Of a DNA stretch of 64,000 bases, positions 23,712-36,900 are shown one piece after another. Positions within the stretch are counted from its first letter, which is position 1, and the number at the start of each line of letters is the position of its first letter. Source of the DNA: Lantana camara (Eukaryota > Streptophyta > Magnoliopsida > Lamiales > Verbenaceae); assembly GCA_037501455.1 (NCBI GenBank), contig CM074858.1, positions 77,970,501 to 78,034,500 on the forward strand, read 5' to 3'. Under the pieces are notes generated by a model that saw only the letters and a list, made by a program, of their open reading frames with translations, made no database searches and had not been told where the DNA came from. The position numbers and the translations under genes were made by a program.

Positions 23712-26700
23712 TGTAACACCCCAATTTCTCGACCGTACAGGTACGCGCGCCACGCGTGTGAGTTTTGAGATTTAGGATTTATCTAATTTGAATTCTTGTG
23801 AATTAAATGATTTATAAACACTCATTTTATGGGTTTGATTACGTGAGTTTGTATTTAAATTCCCGAGCATGATTAAGTGTTTAATTATTTGCCATTTTGA
23901 GAATTCTATGCTTAATTGACCTTACTTGAAACTTTGTTTAACTTATGGACTTAATTGATAATTTCTTAAGGACTTATTTGTAACCTTTTATAAATGGAGT
24001 ACCTAATTGCATGACTTTAGAGTTATTAAGGACTAAGTTGCAATTTCCTTTTTCCTCTCTCTCCCTCTTATACGATATAACATATATACATACACACATA
24101 CCCTTTTTCTTCATTTTTCATTCAAGACCAAGAGGCAAGACTTTTCATTTCCTTTCCTTCTCGAAATCGATCCAAGGAGAAAGCCAAGAGCCAAGTATGT
24201 TTTTCCATTTTCAACAAGAATCAAGCTCAAGATCTTCTTACTTTCTTCCCCTTCATCTTCTCCTTCTTTCAAGATAAGATACATGTGTATATCTTTGGTG
24301 ATTCATGAAGGTTTTGGTTAGGGCTTTGGATGTTTGTTGGATTCATGAACTTAAATACATTATTTTTGAAGTTAGGGAGATAATATGTGCCTATTTGATA
24401 TGAGTTACATGAAGTTTAGAGCATAGATGATCATTTTCATTTTGGGGTTTCTTGAGTAAATTTTGATGGATCAAAGCATGCTTCTTTGGATTAAATGTGG
24501 CCTAAATGATATATTGGACTTATATGGATGATATGTGATTGATTTAAAGTGTTTTGGTTGAGATTTGAGGTAGTTTTGATGAACTTTGGTTTCTCCTGTG
24601 TTAACCCCTGTTTTTGCTGCGTTCTTTCTGCCCAGAATAACTTCCCCGGCGGGTAGATTTTTGAACTAAAAAGTACCCGAGTGGGTACTTTAGTCCAAAG
24701 GGTTTTCTGCACTCTTTTTCCCAGGCCGGGTAAATTTCTTTCTTGTTTTTCTCCGGCCTGGTACACCCTCATCTGAAGTTCGTTTGACTTTATTTTTGAT
24801 CTGTTTGAAACCTTTTGAAGTCTAGAACAATCTCCAATTGGAATCACCTCAATATAATTTCCCATTTGTGAGATATTATCAATTCTTTTTGGTGTCGCCA
24901 CTTTACAGACAATTTACGTTCATCCAACTTTGGCCCTACGCAATTTTCACCTCGTTTTGAAGCATGATCCGTGCCACATATCATTAGAAAGACCTATGTC
25001 TCTAATTTCATTTCCAACAAACAAAACCCAATTCCAATTTGTATAACTCAAGATATTCCCATTTTCCTACAGCTTGTGCATCCCCGAAAACTGTAAGCTT
25101 TTCCTAAACTTCACCAAAACCGTTCTTCTTGCTTTCCTTTCACCCGTTTGGCTCCTATATGTGACTTATATGAATTATATGCTTACTTAATTGGTAATTA
25201 TGCTCTTATGTGACACTCATTGGTCTTTACTTGCTTAAACTTGATTGTTTGAACTCGTACTTTATATATGAATTGAATTCGTTTGAGTAATTAAGCATAT
25301 GAACACGATCACACCATTCCATGAAATTCTTATGCTTTATTTCATATTGAAACACATCATGAGAAGTTTCATCACTTCATAAACATTCTTGCCGTGCGTC
25401 CTACTTGGTTCCATTTCGAGTCGTGTCTCACAAGTACACCATGTTTCCTTTCTTGTTTAGTGTTCTCCTCGGTGGAGACTTTCAGGCCTGTGGTTCTTCT
25501 CCTGCTTCTTTCATACGCTTGGAGGTGAGGGTTTTTCTTTATAAACGACCTATGACCTTGCATGAAGTGAAAGTATGCCAAATGTTTTTCATATTAAAGT
25601 TAGCCATATCCTTTATACCGGCTAGGTACCGAAAATGTTTTATAACTTGTGTAAGTGTTAACCTTGAGTTTGTTTTGTGAGATCATGTATGTGCCCCCAG
25701 CTCTTCTAGCGCTGGATTAGCCGAAGTGGTTCCTGTTCTTGTTCCTGGGGCCCAGGGGCTTGTGTATTGAGTGAACCGGGGAGGTATTGGGCGGACGATG
25801 ACCTCTTGCACGAGCCCCATCCTCTTGGACTACCCGGATACCCACCAGGACGTTTGGTGGGAGATGGGGCTCCGATCTGAGGGAGTCATGAACCCGAAGA
25901 TCACCCTAATCCGTGGATGTGGAGGTTAGCTACCGGCCACATTGCAACCGGAGAAAGGAGATTAATTTGTACTTGTTTTCCCGCCTGATAATTAATTATA
26001 AATCCTGTTTCCTGCTTGTTTCCTGACTGCCTGCTTGTACCTGTCATTTAATAGGTGAAAAGAGGAGTCTAGGATGGATTAACTACCCATTCTCGCTGGG
26101 TCCCCTAAAATATCAAGCATAGATATCCGTAACCTCTGGCATGCCCCCCCAGTCACTGTACAACACCTGAGCTCGTAGACGTTAAGGTAAAATGAGCATC
26201 AACAGAGGGCGTACGGATATCGACACATGCATTTTATATCCTGTTTACCTGACCTGCATGCTTGAACATAATTCCACCCGTACGTATTAACTTACTTCTG
26301 ATTCCTGTTCCCTGTTTCTTGTTTTAATAACGTACAGTGGAATTATGCCTGCCTGATTGCCTGTTTAGATATATATGCGTGGGTTAACCCCTTCACCCAG
26401 TCAGTTGACTGACCCCTCCCTCTCATTCTTATTAGTGTTGTCTTGCACGTTCAGTGGTCGTTAAGCGGGAGTCTTGTGAAGTCTTTGTTCGAGTCTTGGT
26501 CCTGCATACTGCATTGTACCGTTTACTTGTTTCCTTCTTTGTATTCGGGCCTTGTAGGCCATTTTGTATCTTTAATGTTTTATTGAACTCGGGACAGGAT
26601 CCTGAACTAGTGGAACTCGTATTTACCTTCCGTTTTTATTACATTTGTTCCATTGAATGATTGTCTTGCTTCCGCATTCCTATTTCATTAATTTGTGGAA

Positions 26701-26846
26701 TAGGGTCTAGTCCGCCTAACACAGGATGGTTTTTTTTGTTCTGTCTCCGTTCGCTGTGAGCTTGGTTCATGTATGGACTCTCCATTTCATGAGTGGACCG
26801 GGTTCACAGTGCGGGGGATGTGGGGCCCTCCGTTCAGGGTGTCACA
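23712..26846 (+). mobile_element. LTR 'C', complete, plus orientation (3' LTR)
   Basis: 3,135 bp, TGTAACACCCC to GGGTGTCACA, preceded by a polypurine tract, so it is a 3' LTR. The next bases GTACA (26847) match the inside of a sister LTR (F), suggesting that its element inserted near the start of F. The donor position reads ATAAGA (about 24275), a G-to-A change of the expected GT. Confidence 0.85.
24641..24763 (+). repeat. Palindrome cluster in LTR C (4 units)
   Basis: AAGTACCCGAGTGGGTACTT (24671-24690) is perfect (8-bp arms, GAGT centre). Degenerate relatives lie at 24641-24656, 24720-24733 and 24751-24763. Confidence 0.75.
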
Positions 26847-27212
26847 GTACAGGTGCCATGCGTGAGAGTTTTGAGAATTAGGTTTATTTAATTCTCTTGT
26901 TGATGTAATTACGTGATTTAATTCTTTTAATTTGATTACTTGTGATTTCTTTTAAGCCTTTAAATTATTTATTTTGTGAATTATGTCTTTTAATTATCCG
27001 AGCATGCCTAAGTATTTAATTATTTCATAATTGTAAGAATTTTACTTAATTGTAACTTTTGGAAACTTTCGGGATTCAGTTGATAATTTGATAAGGACTA
27101 ATTTGTCACATACATAACATTTCATACTTGATTGCATTCATTTGAATTTAACAAGGACCAAAGTGCAATTTGTTTCTTTTCTCCCCATATGGATCGATAT
27201 ATCTATATACAC
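26847..27212 (+). mobile_element. LTR 'F', first part (start missing)
   Basis: Begins GTACAGGTGCC, which in LTR C lies some 25 bases inside the LTR, so about 25 bases of F are absent. It continues after solo LTR D at 39449. The last five bases TACAC are the D target duplication. Confidence 0.8.
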
Positions 27213-27755
27213 TGTAGCACCCCTACACGTGGAGATGCCACACCCCCGCACTATAGGTCGATTCACACACGAAACGGGTAATCCGTACATGAACTAACCT
27301 ATAGCAAATGGGTGACAATGCAAATAAAACGACAAGCTAGGCAGGACTAACTCGTTCATGCAACACCATAACGCGGAAGCATAAATTGTTCACTATCACA
27401 TAACTATTAAAACATGCTATAATATTTATCATTCGTCAAGTAACTAGTATACTAGTTCACATATCAATACATTATCATCTCCGAACCCATAACAAATAAT
27501 CGTAATAATAAGTCTAGTACAACAATAAATAATATGCACCGTGCTTGACTCGATTACAAGGACTGGACTTGACTCGATTCCCGCCTAGCGTGCACCTACA
27601 ATAACCTGAAAGGTAGAGGCGTCAGTCTGTGAAGACCGAGTGAGGGGTTTAAATAAATATTAGAGCAGTTAACATGCAAATTATATTCCCGTGTAAAGAT
27701 TTAGAAAAGGTAAAATATAAGTTCAATAATTAAATATTCTTTGCCCGAGAATACA
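27213..27755 (-). mobile_element. Solo LTR 'D', 3' part
   Basis: Left portion of a minus-strand solo LTR flanked by TACAC (27208-27212 and 39444-39448). On the minus strand it ends GGGGTGCTACA here. It contains an acceptor-like block CTGAC..CTACCTTTCAG (last intron-like base 27606). Element E splits it at 27755. Confidence 0.9.
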
Positions 27756-30700
27756 TGTAACATCCCGCTCGCTCGCCCGTACAGGTACGCCACTTCGAGA
27801 TTTTTATATGAGCATTTAGATTAATTTAATTATGAAAATACGTGTTATTTTAATGATTATGTGATTATTTGAATTTATTTGAATTAATTTATATATTTAT
27901 AAAATTGAATATTTAAACGTTTTTAAGTTTTTAAACTTATTTTTAATTCGTTTGAGTTTCAATTCGTTTCGAAATTTCGTGAAAATTTGATATGCATGAA
28001 TTATACGTGTTATGAATTCATTTACGTGCTCGTTTTAGTTTTTCGGACTTGTTTGATATGGTAACGCACCATATTTTATTTGTTGGGGACTCGAGGGCCT
28101 AACTAGTTTTAGCGCGCCTTGTGTTCCGGAATTTATATCTTGAGCTCGGGAATTCGGATTCGAATTCCGGAAGTGACGCCGGAATCGTAACGAAGATTAC
28201 GAACTAAGGAACCTAGCCTTGTATTTTTCTAAGCCCGTTTGATCCTCCGAATTTCGCCCGAAAGGTGATTCTCGCACAGATTTACCACCCTTTACCGTTT
28301 TGCCCGTAATTTATTCGTTTTAACTCCGTTTGACCAGATTCTTTAACCTATTTCTTCCTAAAACACCTACCTACCTTCCCACTTGCTCATTTCCCTCATT
28401 TCAGCAGCATCTCAAGGACCGAGAAAGAGCAGGAGAAGAGAAGAGAGAGAGGGATTCCCATCACTATTCACCCAAGCCGGATTTTGATCTCGTTCGACCT
28501 CCATTCTTCATCAAATCGAAGAGGTAAGCACATATTACTGATGTACATCTTCTCCCCTTTCATTTGAGACCTCTTTTGCTTGCATTCATGGAGTTTTGGG
28601 CTGAATTGATTGAACTTGTGAATAGTAGCGGGTTTGTGGTAATTCCTTTATATCTTGCTCGTTTTTGATCCAATTCTTGATCGGTGAAGTGCTACGGGAC
28701 CCTTGTTGTATACTTGATCTATTACTTACCTTGAACTTCATGTGTGTTCCGAGTTTGAGGCTCCACCATTTCTGAATATTTGAGTTTTGGAAGCTTTGTG
28801 TTTAATTTGGGTATTTCATATTCTTCCTGGTATTTGCTTGATATTTGGCTCGATTTGTTGCATTTCCTTGCTTGCCTTGTTGTCTTGGTTTGTTCTTATC
28901 ATGCATAAGCCATGGCTGGACCTTCCCCTGCTCCCCTCCATGCCAAAACGCTGCTGTTGCTGCTTTATTTTCGAAAAGGAAGGGCCAACACGGACTTATC
29001 CGATTTCTTTGAAAAGTTGACACGGCCGTGTTGAGCTGTCGAGTTGGGGCTGCTATTTTTAATAAAATGTGACACAGCCGTGTCACATTATGCCTAAGAA
29101 TGAACATGGCCGTGTCCTAACTTTCGAATTGGAATTTATTTGTTAACTTTGCAACTGTTGCCGCCGTGCATGGGAGTGGAGATGGCTTGCTCATGTGTTT
29201 TGTTTCTTAATTGCTTTCATGCATTAATATTGTTTGTTTTAAATTGCTAACAACATTCATGATTGGATTATATAATAATATATGTATTGCAATTAATGTA
29301 AGTAGATTACAATTTGCTATAATATATAAATATGTTTGTCTTGTATTGTTAATTATGAATTTAATTAAAACCCTTTTTACGTGTTGATCTTTTGTATTGC
29401 GTGTGTGATTCTTATTCCGTGTTTTATTTCTTCTCGCTTCACCTATGCCTCGTATGTAATGTTAACTTGTTATATTATATGTTAAGATGTTTAATTTGAT
29501 TTTATGGACTTGTTTTCAATGTGTAAACGTGACCGGGATTGCATATTCGTTTTGATGCTATGTGTGAAACTTTCTTGAGCTTGTTGCATTCCTTGCTCGT
29601 TCTAACCTTGTATATGTACGAGTTGTGATATAATTTGCTATGTATGATGTTTATTTGACATGTTATGCTTTAATTCTTGCCTCATTCTTATGATTCGACT
29701 CTTGGGTACGTGCATGAACTTGAACGCTGAACGTGCTATATCTTGTTACTTCTTTTGCATCACTTGCATACATATGCATATGCCGAGCGTCTAATTGGTT
29801 CATGTTAAGTCTAAGCTTGTCATTTGCAATTTGTTTTGCTCTTAGGTTTGTCTCGAGGTCGAAGAGATGGTTCCTTTTGTTCGGTTTGGTCGACAAGGTG
29901 AGGTTTCTTTCTTTTAGTTATTATGACCTACAACCCTATATGTGATTTCAAGGCCTCATGTGACCTATACATATATTTATACTTAGATACGTGTTCGATA
30001 TGTAATTTGTGGGAATTGGCCCTTTTGTTATAAAACGTTTGAAAAAAACTTTTATGTATAAGTAAGCTATTTTCGTTCTTTTGTTTTGAAAAGGGTTGGC
30101 GTGTGTTTGTGATAGTTTTGGCGAGATAAGCTTTTTGTGATCAGTGTAAGTGTAAGTTTGGGACCCAGAGTTGTGTGGTTGGGAGACCCAGGACGACCAG
30201 CGGGGTCGCCGGTGCAAGCCCGGGACACTTCTCCACTAATAGGATCAACCCGAAACCCACTCGGAGGGAGGTGGGGGACGGAGTCCTTGGGCGTAAGTGT
30301 CATGAAACTCACGACCTTGACGTTTCAACGTGGATGCGAAGGGTGCCCACCCTTCCATCCCATGGAGTAAGGAGGTTTGTGTTTATGTTTTGTTTCGTAT
30401 CTTCGCGCGATAAGAGTATAGTTTTGCATTTTGAAGGAGATTAGTTGTAACTCGTTCTCGCCGAGTTAGTAGGATAAGCTTTGTTTCCGTCTAAGATTCG
30501 TGAAACGTGTGAGGACTTATAATCCTTAAAATTGGTTGATTTTGGCCTTCGGCCCTAAACTTTTTCTATATATGCTATCACGTGTCAAAATAATTTGGAT
30601 TGCAAAAACCACATCCGGTTCATGAATACTCTAAGATTTGAATATGCTATGCTCTATATTTTTGTACGGGTGCATGTGTTAGCCCCCTCAATAGTCTCTT

Positions 30701-31205
30701 GGACTGACCCCTCTTCGTGGTTTCTTTTTCCCCCTCTGCTTCTTGAGTTTGTAGGTGCAGGTCTTCGGTTCGTGCTAGGCGGTGTCTTTTACTTTGAGTT
30801 GTTCGAGTTGTATAGGAGAGTCCTTGCATCCTTGCATCTTTACTTTCAGTTTTGGTACTACGTATAAAAATGTATAAGTTTGGTACTATGTATAAGCTTT
30901 ATATGATTTATGATTCAGAATTTGAGCTTCTGTTATATGATTCATTTGGCCTTGGATGGGCATAACTTGTATAATTGGCATAAGTTTTGGCATGTATGTT
31001 TGTATTTTGCGATCTTGGTAGCTTCCGCTTTTGCTTTTGTGTATTTGCGCACTCTGTTTTGAGGGTCTTGACCGCCTAACTACATCGTGAGTTTTTGTTT
31101 ATCTCCGTTCGCTGTAGCTTGGTGCGGGTGCGGAGATCCCATTTCGTTACTCGCATTGGGCTATGGTGCGGGGAGATGTGGCACCCTTCGCTCTGGGGTG
31201 TTACA
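27756..31205 (+). repeat. 5' LTR of element E
   Basis: 3,450 bp, TGTAACATCCC to GGGGTGTTACA. Donor-like GAAGAG/GTAAGC (GT at 28524); acceptor-like TTTGTAG or GTGCAG ending at 30754 or 30760, behind a GACTGACCCCTC block. Close to the 3' LTR apart from scattered changes and a 53-bp difference in the palindrome cluster. No coding content. Confidence 0.92.
28988..29117 (+). repeat. Palindrome cluster in E 5' LTR (4 units)
   Basis: Units on the theme GACACGGCCGTGTC: 28988-29001 (degenerate), 29019-29032, 29071-29084 (GACACAGCCGTGTC) and 29103-29117. The 3' LTR has only three. Confidence 0.85.
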
Positions 31206-31300
31206 TCTCTAAAGTGGTATCAGAGCTCCGGGTTGCAAAACTAGAGCTCTAACGTCGTGTCGGGGCTGTCTAGGTCGTTCGGCTTAGGACTATGTGATTG
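31206..31300 (+). other. Element E primer site and conserved leader
   Basis: TGGTATCAGAGC at 31215-31226 (tRNA-Met). A 7-bp hairpin AGAGCTC/GAGCTCT (31222-31228 with 31244-31250) overlaps its edge, followed by TCTAGGTCG-N2-CGGCTTAGGA at 31269-31289. Order and spacing match the coding chromovirus. Confidence 0.85.
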
Positions 31301-31439
31301 TTTGCATTCATTTTCATCATTATATGATTTATTTGATTCTAATTGTATTAATAGTTCACGTGAACATGTACTAAACCCTGCACGCATCGATATTTTGGAA
31401 TCATTTTTCTTATCTCAGGATGAGTTCTTCATATCAACA

Positions 31440-33780
31440 TACATCATCAAAAGGAAGACAAGAGAAACAAGTGTCTTCGGTCTCTAGGAAGTTTGAAGAT
31501 TTTGATCCACCGAAGTGGTTTGGAGGCGACAGTATTGAACCGAAGAGTGGCTCTCCATGATGTTGTGGATTTGGAAAAGTTGTCTGGGAACCTCACAAGA
31601 GAAGTAAAGCACACTTCCCGCTTCCTACAAGGTGAAGTTTCAAAATGGTTCAAGGAAATAAGATCACATCTGAAGAAGTCAGGAGAAGAGCTTAGCTGGA
31701 AAAGGTTTATCCGAGGATTTGGTCCAAGCACATTCCTCTCAATGAATTGATTAGAAGACTCCAAAGATTCCTAGATCTTGAGCAAGAAGTGAAGATGATG
31801 GACGATCTTATGCTGGAGCTAGAAAGTTTGAAAGCTAACAAAGATTGTCCACAGGTCCGGAGATATATACAAAGACGTAGAGACGAGATTCAACAAGCTT
31901 TCCAAAGCCCACCGGTGCATGAATGGTCCGAGGAGGTTAGAGGAGTGGTTCCAGATGAAAGGGATAAGCAAGGGATGAAGTCTCACACTCTTAATGTGGG
32001 ACATGATTAAGAATCGAGCTCAAACTCAAGCAAGAGACCTATGTTCCGAGGGAAAACCTAAGAGCTTCAAGATGTCGACTACATCAAGAAGAAGAAGAAG
32101 CATCAACCACCAAAGATGAATTTGATACCGCCTTCGTGGGAGATAATTCAATGCTCCTATTGTCAAGGCCCTAACCATACCGAAGAAGTTGCCGAAAGAA
32201 GTTTAGGAGATGTTACAAGTGTGGAGAACCGGGGCTTATGGTGAAAGTTGCTCGAAGACTAAGAATTCAAGGACTATCAAGAGGCGTGATTCCAAGACTC
32301 CAAGTCCAATCCGAGTTGATATGATTGAAGAGGGAGAACGGGATACCAAGATCGACACTACCACCATGGTGAAAGGTACACCAAGCATTCATGGCACTAC
32401 ATACATGCATTTTATTTTAATTTGTGCTGATTTCCTTTCCTTGTTGTTTCTCGGTGCTTGTATGTCTTTGTTGTTGCTTGCTTGTTTGTAGCTCCCTTCT
32501 TCTTTTCTCTTTTGTGTTGGCTCTTTCTCTTTTTAGAGAGAGAGTTTGGTGAGGAGAGTGTCGAGTGTTTGGTGAGTTGCGAGGGCCAAGCTCGTCTGGC
32601 GGTTGTTCTCACCCGGTGGTTGTTCTCGTCCAGTGGTTGTTCTTGAAGGCGCTTTGTTCGTGCCAAGGTAATGGTGTTACCGTATGCGTTGGTGGTTCCT
32701 TTTAGGAGGTTCGATTGGGGCTCAACGATATCTACGGGTGTTAGATGGAAGGCTAACTCGTTTATATCCTTCGTCGAAGTGGTTGGTTATTCAGGGACGG
32801 TACGGCAAACTTTGTGGCTTACCCTTAGGGTGACTGAAGGGTCGGGCCAAGCTTGGTGAGACAAGGATCAAAGTAAGACTTTCTTGATGTTCCTTGAGCG
32901 GTGGAATTCGTTGCCGCTCAATAGGGATATTAAGGTTGTCGTGATCTTTATCCCGGAATTAGTCTTATTTGAAGATTCCCTACCAGATGACTCTAGGGTG
33001 GTTGTCGGAGTTCAAGACGTGGTCGATAGGCTCTTAGAAGATAGTTTCATCAATTCGGGTCCTTCTTTGTGGAGTACTTTCAATCCTATCTAAGAAGAAG
33101 ATGGGACTCTAAGATGAATACAAACTATCGTGAGCTACACGGGTTAACCGTGGAAGGTGAATACCCTTTTGTTTGTTTCAAGAAGTTGGTGATTCGTTCT
33201 TTTTCAGAGTTCGTGGGTGGGTCCGGGGGTGTTTTCAACAAGGTTTTTGTCGACTACGCATTCCGGTAGAAGAACCGAGAATTACCTCAGAGAGTTTAGG
33301 TCTCTAATGTTATCGGGATTCAACAGGAGGGTGGCCTTTCAGGGAGAAGCCATCCCGTGACATGAAAGACAAAGAAGAGGTACGGTTTGAGTGGGTAAGG
33401 CCTTGAAGAGAGTTGCCTTCGGCAGTCTCTTTGCTTAACCGAGGGTACTCGAAAACTCCTCCGTTACGATCGAGATGCTAAGGAAGACTTTGGTTGTGCG
33501 TTGTTAACGGAGAGTTGAAGCCTATGTCACTAGAAGTGCTTGTTCACGAGACAAATCCCACTCATGGTTCGAGGACTTGAAGAACCGGTCAAGGTGTTTT
33601 GGGCACAAGAAAGATATTGTGGACTTCGTGTAGCAATGTCAACGTGTCGTCGGTAGAAGACTGAGCATCAAGAACCGGAAGGATTTCCCCAACTACTTTC
33701 GAATTTTGATCGGAAGTGGGAGCAAACCGAAGTTGCTAAGGTCAAGGGGATTTACTCGGATTTGATGGGTAGCACCGAGT
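31440..33780 (+). pseudogene. Shrunken gag-pol remnant of element E
   Basis: Short colinear matches to the chromovirus polyprotein, in shifting frames. Gag: FLQGEVSKWFKEIRSH and SGEELSWKRF at 31620-31720. Two dead zinc knuckles at about 32140-32260 (CSYCQGPNH and CYKCGEPG, each lacking its final Cys and the second also its His). Protease start VKGTPSIHG at about 32370. Linker SFISF to LPLNRDIKV at 32750-32945. RT start NYRELHGLTVEGEYP at about 33120-33165. Integrase zinc-finger region near 33580-33650. Order is kept while most sequence is lost, so many separate deletions shortened an ancestral gag-pol of about 4.4 kb. No product is expected. Confidence 0.7.
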
Positions 33781-33893
33781 TACCGGGATATAAGAAGTAA
33801 TGTGACGAGGCGTATACAGCTTTCTTGGATCAGAGTAGTGCAGCGGAAGTGTGGTGTTGAGGTCAACTCGGAGACGTTCAAGATCTTGCAGTA

Positions 33894-33929
33894 GGACCTG
33901 AGGACAGGTCCTTTTGAAGGAGGGGAGTT
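33894..33929 (+). other. Element E hairpin and polypurine tract
   Basis: GGACCTG-AGGA-CAGGTCC (33894-33911), a perfect 7-bp stem, then TGAAGGAGGGGAGTT against the 3' LTR. Compared with the chromovirus hairpin, one base pair differs on both sides (T-A against C-G), leaving the stem intact. Confidence 0.8.
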
Positions 33930-36900
33930 TGTAACATCCCGCTCGCTCGCCCGTACAGGTACGCCACTTTGAGATTTTTATATACGCAATTAAATTAATT
34001 TAATTATGGAAATACGTGTTATTTTAATGATTATGTGATTATTTGAATTTATTTGAATTAATTTATATATTTATAAAATTGAATATTTAAACGTTTTTAA
34101 GTTTTTAAACTTGTTTTTAATTCGTTTGAGTTTCAATTCATTTCGAAATTTCGTGAAAATTTGATATGCATGAATTATACGTGTTATGAATTCATTTACG
34201 TGCTCGTTTTAGTTTTTCGGACTTGTTTGATATGGTAACGCACCATATTTTATTTGTTGGGGACTCGAGGGCCTAACTAGTTTTAGCGCGCCTTGTGTTC
34301 CGGAATTTATATCTTGAGCTCGGGAATTCGGATTCGAATTCCAGAAGTGACTCCGGACTCGTAACAAAGATTGGGAACTAAGGAATCTAGCCTTGTATTT
34401 TTCTAAGCCCGTTTGATCCTCCGAATTTCGCCCGAAACGTGATTTTCGCACAGATTTACCACCCTTTACCGTTTTGCCCGTAATTTATTCGTTTTAACTC
34501 CGTTTGACCCGATTCTTGAACCTATTTCTTCCTAAAACACCCACCTACCTTCCCACTTGCTCATTTCCCTCATTTCAGAAGGTCAAGGACCGAGAAAGAG
34601 CAGGAGAAGAGAAGAGAGAGAGGGATTCCCGTCACTATTCACCCAAGCCGGATTTTGAGCTCGTTCGACCTCCATTCTTCATCAAATCGAAGAGGTAAGC
34701 ACATATTATTGATATAAATTTTCTCCCGTTTCATTTGAGACCTCTTTTACTTGCATTCATGGAGTTTTGGGGCTGAATTGATTGAACTTGTGAATAGTAG
34801 CGGGTTTGTGGTAATTCCTTGATATCTTGCTCGTTTTTTATCCAATTCTTGATCCGTGAAGTGCTACGTGACCCTTCTTGTATGCTTGATCTATTCCTTA
34901 CCTTTTATTTCATGTGTGTGCCGAGTTTGAGGCTCTACCATTTCTGAATATTTGAGTTTTGGAAGCTTTGCGTATAATTTGGGGATTTCATGTTCTTCCG
35001 GGTATTTGCTTGATATTTGGCACGATTTGTTGCATTTCCTTGCTTTCCTTGTTGTCTTGGTTCATTCTTATCAAGCATAAGCCATGGCTGGACCTTCCCC
35101 TGCTCCCCTCCATGCCGAAACGCTGCTGTTGCTGCTTTATTTTCGAAAACGAAGGGCCAACACGGCCGTGTCCGATTTCTTTGAAAAGTTGACACGGCTG
35201 TGTCAAATTATGCCTGAGAATGAACACGGCCGTGTCCTAACTTTCGAATTGGAATTTATTTGTTAACTTTGCAACTGTTGCCGCCGTGCATGGGAGTGGA
35301 GATGGCTTGCTCACGTGTTTTGTTTCTTAATTGCTTTCATGCATTAATATTGTTTGTTTTGAATTGCTAACAACATTGACGATCAGATTATATAATAATA
35401 TATGTATTGCAGTTAATATAAGTAGATTACAATATGCTATAATATATAAATATGTTGGTCTTGTATTGTTAATTACGAATTTAATTAAAACCCTTTTTAC
35501 GTGTTGATCTTTTGTATTGCGTGTGTGATTCTTATTCCGTGTTTTATTTCTTCTCGCTTCACCTATGCCTCGTATGTAATGTTAACTTGGTATATTATAT
35601 GTTAAGATGTTTAATTTGATTTTATGGACTTGTTTTCAATGTGTAAACGTGACCGGGATTGCATATTCGTTTTGATGCTATGTGTGAAACTTTCTTGAGC
35701 TTGTTGCATTCCTTGCTCGTTCTAACCTTGTATATGTACGAGTTGTGATATAATTTGCTATGTATGATGTTTATTTGACATGTTATGCTTTAATTCTTGC
35801 CTCATTCTTTTGATTCGACTCTTGGGTACGTGCATGAACTTGAATGCTTAACGTGCTATATCTTGTTACTTCTTTTGCATCACTTGCATACATATGCATA
35901 TGCCGAGCATCTAATTGGTTCATGTTAAGTCTAAGCTTGTCGTTTTCCCTTTGTTTTGTTCTTAGGTTTATCTCAAGGTCGAAGAGGTGGTTCCTTTTGT
36001 TTGGTTTTGTCGACAAGGTGAGGTTTCTTTCTTTTAGTTATTATGACCTACAACCCTATATGTGATTTCAAGGCCGCATGTGACCTATACGTATATTTAT
36101 ACTTAGATACGTGTTCGATATGTAATTTGTGGGAATTGGCCCTTTTGTTATAGAACGTTAGAAAAACACTTTTATGTATAAGTAAGCTATTTTCGTTCTT
36201 TTGTTTAGAAAAGGGTTGGCGTGTGTTTGTGATAAGTTTTGGAGAGATAAGCTTTTTGTGATCAGTGTAAGTGTAAGTTTGGGCCCCGGAGTTGTGTGGT
36301 TGGGACTTGGGAGACCCCGGACGACCAGCGGGGTCGCCGGTGCAAGCCCGGGACACTTCTCCACTAATAGGATCAACCAGAAACCCACTCGGAGGGAGGT
36401 GGGGGACGGAGTCCTTGGGCGTGAGTGTCATGAAACTCAGGAACCTGACGTTTCAGCGTGGATGCGAAGGGTAGTAAGGACGTTTGTGTTTATGTTTTGT
36501 TTTGTATCTTCGCGTGATAAGCTTTGAGTTTTGCATTTTGAAGGAGATTAGTTGGAACTCGTTCTCGCCGAGTTACTAGGATACGCTATATTTCCGTCTA
36601 AGATTCGTGAAACGGGTGAGGACTTCTAATCCTTAAAATTGGTTGATTTTGGCCTTCGGCCCTAAACTTTTTCTATATATGCTATCACGTGTCAAAATAA
36701 TTTGGATTGCAAAAACCACGCTCAGTTCATGAATACTCTAAGATTTGAATATGCTATGCTCTATATTTATGTACGGGTGCGTGTGTTAGCCCCCTCACCA
36801 GTCTCTAGGACTGACCCCTGTTGGTAGTTTCTTTTTCCCCCTCTGCTTCTTGAGTTTGCAGGTGCAGGTCTTCGGTTCGTGGTAGGCGGTGTCTTTTGCT

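Noticed and set aside
28330..28527. Small frame repeated at 34504 as a possible conserved peptide
   Set aside because: Both copies are the same LTR of element E, so conservation only reflects the LTR pair.
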